Part shown: one piece after another, positions 1 through 5,903 of the stretch
Layout: each line of letters starts with the position of its first letter
Numbering within the stretch: position 1 is the stretch's first letter
Source: Fermentibacter danicus
Lineage (GTDB): Bacteria > Fermentibacterota > Fermentibacteria > Fermentibacterales > Fermentibacteraceae
NCBI GenBank assembly: GCA_001618615.1
Contig: LKHB01000019.1
Span: forward strand, 1 to 6,551
Direction: 5' to 3'
DNA length: 6,551 nt
Made by a program: the position numbers and the translations under genes
The notes under the pieces: model-generated
What the model saw: only the letters and a program-made list of their open reading frames with translations
Databases searched by the model: none
What the model was told of the DNA's origin: nothing

Positions 1-604
1 TCGCCTCGCCGTCGGAGTAGCGGATGGAGCAGACCGGCACCGGGTAAGTCCTGACTCCCTCGCGGTCGAGCCAGGAGCCCGAGCCGTCCCATTCCGGCAC
101 GAAGTCCGGGATGGCGGCATGGACGAGGGCCAGCTCGTCTGAACCGCCGTGTCCGGCAGACGAGCCGAACACCTCGCGGGCGATGTCGTCCCCCACCACC
201 CACCAGTCCACCAGTGCGGTCTTCACGCCGCAGGACTTCCAGACTTCGGAGAGGGCCTCCGAAAGGGTTTTTGAGTTGCCTCCGTGGCCGTTGAAAACGA
301 CCACCCGCTCGACGCCGGAGATGGACAGCGAGTCGAGCAGCTCCACGATCATCGATCTGTAGGTCTCGCTCTGCAGCCACATGCCGCCTGGATACCCCGA
401 CAGGGAGTTGACCAGCCCGAAGGGCAGGGTCGGGAGCAGGACGGCGCCGAATTCAGGCGCCAGATCCTCCGCCAGCTTCTCGGGGGCTATGACGTCGGTC
501 CCCAGGGGGCCTGCATCATGAGCCTCGACGGTTCCGACCGGCCAGAAGCACAAGCTCACGTCCAGCTTGACGAACTCGTGCGTCGTCATCCTGAGCAGCT
601 TCAT
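1..604 (-). CDS. Creatininase-family metallo-amidohydrolase, C-terminus beyond window
   Basis: Creatininase-family enzymes are cytosolic metal-dependent amidohydrolases that open or cleave C-N amide bonds; members act on creatinine, formamidopyrimidines or peptides (mycofactocin MftE). The first 201 residues are visible. Residues 22-37 hold the first metal motif, reading E-A-H with E27 and H29 and then GPLGTD ending in D37. NGHGGN at 105-110 supplies H107. An HGGSDE stretch at 152-157 matches the usual HAGxxET motif and puts an acid at E157. No signal peptide is seen. The family usually runs about 230-270 residues, so a few dozen are probably missing. The ATG lies inside an ATGA overlap with the stop of the radical SAM gene, behind a strong GGAGGAGG ribosome site, so translation is probably coupled. 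Oddities: the EAH-to-D37 loop is one residue shorter than the common E-Q-H-G-P-H-L-P-L-x-T-D form and lacks its second histidine. The family call is firm; the substrate is unknown. Confidence 0.9.
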   Translation of the reverse strand, partial: MKLLRMTTHEFVKLDVSLCFWPVGTVEAHDAGPLGTDVIAPEKLAEDLAPEFGAVLLPTLPFGLVNSLSGYPGGMWLQSETYRSMIVELLDSLSISGVERVVVFNGHGGNSKTLSEALSEVWKSCGVKTALVDWWVVGDDIAREVFGSSAGHGGSDELALVHAAIPDFVPEWDGSGSWLDREGVRTYPVPVCSIRYSDGEA

Positions 605-2703
605 TCCCTCCTCCTCCCCCCGCCTGATCTGCGGAGGCCTGCGACGACCGCCCTCAGCAGCGAGGGCGGGTGCATCAGGATGTTGGAGTATGCCTGGTTG
701 GCCAGCGGACACCAGCACTCGCCCCTGCGGATGGAACGACGAATCTCCCTGGCGCGCCGGGAGTTCCATGCGGAAGCGAAATCGCCTTCCGGGCCGACCC
801 TGCCCATCTCGGCGGCATAGGCCCTGATGGCGCAGGGCCATACGGCTCCGTCCGCATTGATGTGGACGTTGAGCAGTCCGGCGTAGCAGGGGATCACCTG
901 GCGCTTCTCGCGGAGGATCCTCACAACCAGGTCGTAGTACACCAGCCTGAGCCCGGAGGTGATCCTTCCGAGCAGCCGGGCGTGCCTGATCTTTTCGACC
1001 GTCGCGCGGCGGAAGCCCTCCATTATGTTCCCGTACGTGGCGGGATCGGGCGTGATCCTGGAGCCGACGTTGAAGAACTCCTCCCGCTCCTCTGCGATCT
1101 CGTTGATGTAGGTGTCCACTCCGAGGCCTCTGGCGTACTCGATCACCTCCGGCAGCTCTCCGGAGTTGAACTTCGATATGACGGTCCCCACTCCGACATG
1201 GAGGCCGGGGTACTCCCTCCTGAGGGCTGTGAGCCTTCCCAGCGTGTCGAGGAGCCTGTCGAAGTTGCCCGGCACGCCTCTTATCTCGTCATGCCTCGCC
1301 CCGATTCCGTCGAATGACGGCTTCACGGTCAGGGCCGTGCCCGGAGACTCGCGGCGGATGATCTCGAGCATCTCCCGCGTCGTCTCCTCGATCCTGCCGG
1401 GCATAAGTGCGTTCGTGGGTACATGGATGACGGCCGGGCGGAGGTGCCGGCATGCCAGGCGCACGATCCCGGGGAGGTCGCTCCGGAGGTATGGCTCGCC
1501 TCCGGAAATGTTGAAGAAGAAGGTTCTCCCGATCGACCTGAACATGGCTTCGATCGCGGCGAGATCCAGTTCCGGCAGCTCCGGGGCCTTCCAGATCATG
1601 CAGGTGCCGCATCTGGACTGGCACCTTCGCGTGACGGAGAACGTGACGTTGATCGGGGCGGGCGGCCTGCACAGGCCGTACCGGGCCGGAAGCGCGAAGA
1701 AGGCGGACACGGCCAGCCCCGCCATCTTCGGAATCTGTGACAGCCTGCGCGAGAATGCTTCGGACAATGCAGCCTCCAGGGCGTAGAACGCCTCTACGAG
1801 CATCAGGAGAAGCCTGTGACACAGGGACACGGTGACCGCCACCGCGATGCCGCCCACAAAGGGAGCCAGGACAAGGCCCTGGAAGGACTCCCTCACCCCT
1901 ATCCCGCCGGGAACGAACACCCAGACCAGGGATACGAGCCACGAAACCGGCATCACGATTATACAGGCGGCGAGCATTGCGAACCCGTCTCCGGCCCCCA
2001 GGCCGGCGAAGTCGAACCACAGGAAGAGCGAGAAACCCCGCAGAGCCCAGGACAGCATCCCCGTAGAAATCATGTAGAGACCGTCCATGACTCCGATCCG
2101 GGGGATGCTCAACCTGCCGGCGGCCCTGCCGAAGCGGCCGGTCATCCTCTCGATCAGGAAGGTTCTTATGCCCGGCGCCGCCAGGGCCAGCAGAACGACG
2201 GCGGAGGCCGCCGCGATGTAGGCTCTGGTCTCCGGAGGCAGCCCGGCTCCCCCGGAGAACGGGATCACCGCAAGCGAGAGCAGGCAGGCGGAGATCATCA
2301 GGTAGATGTTCTCGAAGGCCATCGACACCAGCGAGATGCCGGTTCCCATTCCCCTCGACCGGAGGAAGGCGAGCCTGCCGAGGAACATCCAGAGACGCCC
2401 GGGGATGTATGAGCCTGTCTGGGTGATGAACCAGTTCCTGCGGAGCGCGGTCCGCGGAACTCCGGCGCCTGATGCGCCTATCAGCCTGACCCAGGGGGCC
2501 GGGGCGAAGTAGAGGCCGGCGAGGGCCGAGAGAACCGAGGAGACGAGCAGCGGCCACCGTCCGGAGAAGTCCAGGCGCGGGACCAGCGTGCCGACATCCC
2601 CCTTCCAGGACGGCCACAGGCCGAAGATGAACCAGAGGATTCCCCCCGCCAGAAGCGCAAAGCCGAACCACGCTCCCAGACGGTTGAGGGTGTCATGCCG
2701 CAC
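601..2703 (-). CDS. Fusion: flippase-like (UPF0104/LPG-synthase-TM) membrane domain + radical SAM/SPASM-like enzyme
   Basis: This 700-residue protein joins two unrelated families. Residues 1 to about 315 are a polytopic membrane domain with hydrophobic spans near 10-30, 50-68, 122-150, 161-180, 208-232, 240-264 and 275-310. It carries the family signatures YIPGRLW (99-105) and PGGIGVRE (265-272). A linker (about 315-350) includes a short hydrophobic stretch at 326-341. Residues 351 to about 590 are a radical SAM domain: C361, C365 and C368 form CxxxCxxC, GGEP is at 401-404, and a DGIGARHDEIRG segment begins at 465. The tail has C606, C624, C663 and C665 (CWC), a SPASM-like pattern that could hold an auxiliary iron-sulfur cluster. 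The domain order predicts a catalytic part on the cytosolic membrane face. The start is GTG, 11 bases inside the preceding gene, with an AGGA 12 bases upstream as a weak ribosome site; the overlapping ATG at 2696 is in another frame. Both halves read in one frame without interruption. Likely a modifier of a lipid-linked substrate; the reaction is unknown. Confidence 0.92.
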   Translation of the reverse strand: MRHDTLNRLGAWFGFALLAGGILWFIFGLWPSWKGDVGTLVPRLDFSGRWPLLVSSVLSALAGLYFAPAPWVRLIGASGAGVPRTALRRNWFITQTGSYIPGRLWMFLGRLAFLRSRGMGTGISLVSMAFENIYLMISACLLSLAVIPFSGGAGLPPETRAYIAAASAVVLLALAAPGIRTFLIERMTGRFGRAAGRLSIPRIGVMDGLYMISTGMLSWALRGFSLFLWFDFAGLGAGDGFAMLAACIIVMPVSWLVSLVWVFVPGGIGVRESFQGLVLAPFVGGIAVAVTVSLCHRLLLMLVEAFYALEAALSEAFSRRLSQIPKMAGLAVSAFFALPARYGLCRPPAPINVTFSVTRRCQSRCGTCMIWKAPELPELDLAAIEAMFRSIGRTFFFNISGGEPYLRSDLPGIVRLACRHLRPAVIHVPTNALMPGRIEETTREMLEIIRRESPGTALTVKPSFDGIGARHDEIRGVPGNFDRLLDTLGRLTALRREYPGLHVGVGTVISKFNSGELPEVIEYARGLGVDTYINEIAEEREEFFNVGSRITPDPATYGNIMEGFRRATVEKIRHARLLGRITSGLRLVYYDLVVRILREKRQVIPCYAGLLNVHINADGAVWPCAIRAYAAEMGRVGPEGDFASAWNSRRAREIRRSIRRGECWCPLANQAYSNILMHPPSLLRAVVAGLRRSGGGRRRE
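605..620 (-). promoter_or_regulatory. Strong ribosome binding site for the creatininase-family gene
   Basis: A purine run with repeated GGAGGAGG lies directly before the ATG at 604; an AGGAGG ends five bases before it. The run also encodes the arginine-rich last residues (RRRE) of the fusion protein, so tail and ribosome site share the same bases. This supports the ATG as the real start and coupled translation. Confidence 0.8.
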
Positions 2704-4984
2704 TGGCGCCAGACTTCCTGCGCCTCCTGGACGCCAGCTCGAAGGCTGCCGCGACGGTCGTCAGGAAGGCGGAGACCGCAGACAGGAGAAGTCCGGTGGA
2801 GAAGTCGGAGGTGTCGTAGGAAAAACATACGGTATGTCTGCCCGCCGGGACGGCGACGGCCCTCATCCAGCCGTTGGCCCGCAGGAGCGGGGTTTCCGCG
2901 CCGTCGACCCGGACAGCCCAGCGTGGATGCCAGGTGTCGGCGAGGACCAGAAGGCCGGGCTCGCCTGATTCCACGGCGATCTCCACCAGTTCGGGCGCGT
3001 CACGCGCTATCTCCGCAGAGCCGCGGCCGCCGACCGGTTGAGGGATGCCCGGATCTCCGGATACCGTGCTGACCACCTCCGGCGGAAGTCCGAAGGCCGA
3101 AGGGTCGCCCTCCTGAACCCACGCCCCGGGCATGAAGGCTCTCGGCATGGGAACCGTCAGCTCCGGCGGGAGGGCCGGGGCCGTCGAGTCGGAGGCGATC
3201 CTGCGGGCCAGATCGTCGTAGGTGGCGACCATGCCGCCGTCGACGAGCACCGTGAATGCAGTGGAGCGGACATCCGTGAAACCTCCGGAGGAGATGCCCG
3301 CCAGCATGGCGTCGACCGCCTGCGTCCTGGCGGCATGATAGCCGGTCACGGAGCGTATCCCGAACGGGACGAACTGGTTTCCACCGGGGAAGATGCGCCC
3401 TCCGCCCACCGCCTCCCGCAGCCCTTCCGGCTCCGGGTGGAGGTCTTCCATCCTCGTCTGGGGCAGATAGACCTGGAAGTCCCTGTCCAGGGGCACGAGT
3501 TCGAAGGCCGCGACGGCCGAGACCATGAGGCATGCGGAGCCCGGGCCGATCCTCTTCCGGGAGACGGCGAAGACTATGACGGCCATGCATGCCGAGACGG
3601 CAGCGGCTCTGAGGAAGTCGCCGGAGGCCAGATCGACCCTCCTGTCGACCAGCTCCGGGAAAGCTGACGGAGAGGCTCCCGCCCTGCGCCACCATCCGGC
3701 CTGGGCAGAGGAGAGGATGGGCCTGCAGAAGGCGAACAGAACGAGACAGAGGGCGCCCCATGCGGCGATGGGTTTCCAGCAGCGACCGGCCCGCACGCCG
3801 GATACGACGGAGTCGAAGCCGGGGCCGGCGAGAAGCGATATTCCGGAAGTCGTGAGGAACGCCGCCATGTGCGGAGCCCTCAGCTTCCTGAAGACCGGAA
3901 CGATGTCGTAGAGGATGCCGTAAAGGGGGGTGTATCCCCCCCAGGACACCAGCAGGCCCAGCAGGGCCACCGCACCCAGCGCCATGCCCCTGTGCGTCCT
4001 GCGGGACAGCAGGGCGACCGCCGCCAGGAGCAGGACCGAAACTCCGGTGAACTCGCTGGACAGCCGCAGGCCGAGCCTGCCCCAGTACACGGGCCCGCCG
4101 CCCGCCTCGCTGTCGGGGAACCCGTGCCGGTATCCGAACAGGTGCGGGAACGCCATCGCGAGGGTCTCCTCGGGAGGCATCGAATAGCTTGCGGATTGCG
4201 AGAGCGAAAGATCCTCGCCCCGGGTCGAGGTTCTGGAAAAGTTGTAGCCCGGGAGCATCTGGACTGCGCCGAGCCCCATCCCGAGCAGGGTCATCGCGGC
4301 GACGCCCGAGGCCGCGACAAGCGCATTCCTCACGCCGGGGCGCTCCAGGAACCTCCAGGCCAGCCAGACGGTCGCCGCCAGGACGCTGTAGAGGAGCATC
4401 TGGGGATGGCTGGAGAGGGCCTGCATCCCGAGACAGAAACCTCCGACGAACAGGAACCACGCCCTCCGCGTGCCCCACCATCTCTCGCAGGCGTAGAGGA
4501 GCAGCGGCAGAAAGCTCCAGGACACCATCTTGCTGGTGTGTCCGGCGTAGAAGAGGGTGTTGGCCCAGGCGCCTGCCGCGAAGGCGATCGTTCCGACCAT
4601 CCTGCCGCCTCTGGAGACTCCCAGGGATCCGAGGAAGAGCCAGGCCGACAGCGCGGCGATGAAGGCCTGGACAGGCCAGATGAACCGCACCGACGCCTCC
4701 GGGCCGGCTGCCAGCAGAAGTAGCCCGCGGACGGGATAGAACACCGGCGCCGAGAAGGAGGAGAAGAATGGGATGCCGCAGTAGATGTACGGGTTCCAGT
4801 GCGGAATACGGCCCTCGGCAAGGCTCGAGGCGGTGTAGGACAGGAAGGGGTATCCCTGATGGACGGTGTCGCTCAGCTCCCCGCCCGGGAGGCGGTTCGA
4901 AACGAAGACCGGCCAGTAGATGACGAGAGCCAGCCCTGCGGCCAGCAGCAGGACCAGGCAGCGGTCAGAGGGCTTTCCGGCCAA
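2693..4984 (-). CDS. YfhO-family membrane protein, GT-C-like glycosyltransferase candidate
   Basis: YfhO-type proteins are large polytopic membrane proteins; in Firmicutes, YfhO/GtlB transfer a sugar from an undecaprenyl-phosphate carrier to extracytoplasmic teichoic acid. With a TTG start the product has 763 residues, a little under the roughly 850 of Bacillus YfhO. Residues 8-28 are the first membrane span. The first outer loop has the typical GGELSDTVHQ...P...G.IPHWNPYIYCGIPFF pattern (35-74), where D39 is a candidate catalytic aspartate. Further marks are SSHPQ (191-195), GGYTPLYG (349-356) and FRKLRAPHM (365-373). Many spans follow up to about 498. A soluble outer domain (about 500-725) ends in the family pattern W.VRVDG...PAGRHTVCFSYD, then a last span and a basic tail. 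AAGGGAG lies six bases before the TTG, which decides the start; upstream codons of this frame would run through the flippase-like gene. It overlaps that gene by 20 bases and the fusion gene by 11. Assignment to the family is good; donor and acceptor are unknown. Confidence 0.88.
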   Translation of the reverse strand: MAGKPSDRCLVLLLAAGLALVIYWPVFVSNRLPGGELSDTVHQGYPFLSYTASSLAEGRIPHWNPYIYCGIPFFSSFSAPVFYPVRGLLLLAAGPEASVRFIWPVQAFIAALSAWLFLGSLGVSRGGRMVGTIAFAAGAWANTLFYAGHTSKMVSWSFLPLLLYACERWWGTRRAWFLFVGGFCLGMQALSSHPQMLLYSVLAATVWLAWRFLERPGVRNALVAASGVAAMTLLGMGLGAVQMLPGYNFSRTSTRGEDLSLSQSASYSMPPEETLAMAFPHLFGYRHGFPDSEAGGGPVYWGRLGLRLSSEFTGVSVLLLAAVALLSRRTHRGMALGAVALLGLLVSWGGYTPLYGILYDIVPVFRKLRAPHMAAFLTTSGISLLAGPGFDSVVSGVRAGRCWKPIAAWGALCLVLFAFCRPILSSAQAGWWRRAGASPSAFPELVDRRVDLASGDFLRAAAVSACMAVIVFAVSRKRIGPGSACLMVSAVAAFELVPLDRDFQVYLPQTRMEDLHPEPEGLREAVGGGRIFPGGNQFVPFGIRSVTGYHAARTQAVDAMLAGISSGGFTDVRSTAFTVLVDGGMVATYDDLARRIASDSTAPALPPELTVPMPRAFMPGAWVQEGDPSAFGLPPEVVSTVSGDPGIPQPVGGRGSAEIARDAPELVEIAVESGEPGLLVLADTWHPRWAVRVDGAETPLLRANGWMRAVAVPAGRHTVCFSYDTSDFSTGLLLSAVSAFLTTVAAAFELASRRRRKSGASAA
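3925..3941 (-). other. Intragenic G:C hairpin in the YfhO-type coding sequence
   Basis: Six G, five loop bases (TGTAT on the plus strand) and six C form a perfect inverted repeat; a seventh C follows at 3942. It lies in the codons for the conserved GGYTP motif. In the mRNA it would fold into a short, very stable stem followed by UUU. Most likely it follows from the motif's glycine and proline codons in a GC-rich genome; a role in pausing is possible but unsupported. Confidence 0.4.
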
Positions 4985-5903
4985 TCGGATCTCCCTTCGA
5001 AGCCTCGCGCCCGAAGGCGACGAGGGCCGTGACGACCTCGAAGACCGCCATGAGCAGAGTCTGTCCGAATACGGCCGCCATGACGGGCGCAATACCAGAG
5101 CCTCCGTCGCACATTGCGGCGGTGGCGGCCTCGCGGACTCCAATGCCGCCGGGAACGAACACGACAATATACCCGGCGAGCCAGGAGAGAGGCGCGGCGG
5201 CGACCGCCGACCACAACCCCCTCGTGCTGAGCCCGAGGCCCTCCAACCAGAGCCAGATCGACACCCCTCTCATGGTCCAGGCGGCTGAATACGCCCCCAC
5301 GGCCCTGAGGGAAGTGGACAGCCTGACGCCGGTGAACCCCTCCACGCCCTTCAACCTGAACGCCAGCCTCTGTACCGGACTGAGAAGGGGCAGCAGAACC
5401 AGCGCGGCGGACCCCGCCGCGGAAGCCGTCCTGAGTGTGGCGGGAAGATCGCCGCCCGCCAGCAGGACCGCCGGAAGGGCCACCAGGCCGACCGAGGCGA
5501 AGCTCACGAGCACCTCCCAGACGGAGGCGGCAGCCGCCCTGGAGAGCGAGAGGCCCTCCGACCTCAGGAAACCTATCCTTCCGGCGAAGAGCCAGATCTT
5601 TCCGGGGATGTACCTGCCGAGCTGGCTGGCGAACCAGGCTCCGGCAAGCCGGCTGCAGCGGGTTGATGCGCCCAGATCCCTGGAGATCAGCATCCAGCCG
5701 GCAGGATTGATGGCGAGTCCGCAGAAGAGAAGAAGTGAGGAGACCGTCAGCCGGACGGGGTCCGGATCCCATCCGGCGTTTCTGAAGGAGCCGCCTATCT
5801 CCGACCAGCGAAGCGCGATCTGCCGGACCGCGATCGCCACGGCCAGGACCAGCAGCACGGCGGACAGGACGCCGAAAAGCCTCTTCCAGGAGGCGGGTTT
5901 CAG
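4965..5903 (-). CDS. Flippase-like integral membrane protein (UPF0104/LPG-synthase-TM family), CTG start
   Basis: This is a polytopic inner-membrane protein of the family that includes the flippase half of MprF and the C-terminal half of archaeal AglD; standalone members are thought to move lipids or polyprenyl-linked glycans. With the start chosen here it has 312 residues, normal for a standalone member. A short basic N-terminus (K2, K7, R8) leads into the first span (about 9-26), then spans near 51-72, 123-150, 157-174, 202-222, 231-251 and 268-298. The signatures YIPGKIW (98-104) and PGGIGVRE (251-258) are present, as is an SWLAGYIVVFVPGG segment. The frame has no ATG, GTG or TTG near the expected start. 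CTG at 5903-5901 sits seven bases after GGAGG and overlaps the preceding stop as CTGA. The next candidate, a GTG at residue 16, would cut the first span and has no ribosome site. It is a paralogue of the N-terminal half of the downstream fusion protein. Confidence 0.88.
   Translation of the reverse strand: MKPASWKRLFGVLSAVLLVLAVAIAVRQIALRWSEIGGSFRNAGWDPDPVRLTVSSLLLFCGLAINPAGWMLISRDLGASTRCSRLAGAWFASQLGRYIPGKIWLFAGRIGFLRSEGLSLSRAAAASVWEVLVSFASVGLVALPAVLLAGGDLPATLRTASAAGSAALVLLPLLSPVQRLAFRLKGVEGFTGVRLSTSLRAVGAYSAAWTMRGVSIWLWLEGLGLSTRGLWSAVAAAPLSWLAGYIVVFVPGGIGVREAATAAMCDGGSGIAPVMAAVFGQTLLMAVFEVVTALVAFGREASKGDPIGRKAL
4991..4997 (-). promoter_or_regulatory. AAGGGAG ribosome binding site supporting a TTG start
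   Basis: AAGGGAG lies six bases before the TTG at 4984-4982, inside the 3' end of the flippase-like gene. The first membrane span of the YfhO-type protein begins a few codons later, as expected for a true N-terminus. Confidence 0.7.

Noticed and set aside
1289..2671. Long minus-strand open frame of 460 codons inside the fusion gene
   Set aside because: Low-complexity Arg/Gly/Pro translation with no recognisable motif, entirely covered by the radical SAM fusion frame.
2481..2696. ATG at 2696-2694 in an ATGA overlap with the YfhO-type stop
   Set aside because: It looks like a coupled start but opens a different frame with a Ser/Arg/Pro-rich product; the family signatures are in the frame that starts at GTG 2703.
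3000..4481. Long minus-strand open frame of 493 codons inside the YfhO-type gene
   Set aside because: It is rich in Arg, Gly and Pro with no domain motif, and it lies in a different frame fully inside a well-supported gene: a high-GC shadow.
3869..4723. Plus-strand open frame of 284 codons
   Set aside because: Its translation is mainly Gln, Gly, Glu, Arg and Pro with no family pattern; it is antisense to the YfhO-type gene and has no promoter or convincing ribosome site.
4877..4895. Inverted repeat CTCCC...GGGAG near the start of the YfhO-type gene
   Set aside because: Only five pairs, in ordinary Pro/Gly/Glu codons of the first outer loop, with no U-run; not distinguishable from chance in GC-rich DNA.
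4985..5167. Upstream extension of the YfhO-type gene by 61 codons
   Set aside because: The extra residues are Ser/Arg/Pro-rich and read through the flippase-like gene in another frame; the TTG at 4984 has a good ribosome site and leads directly into the first membrane span.
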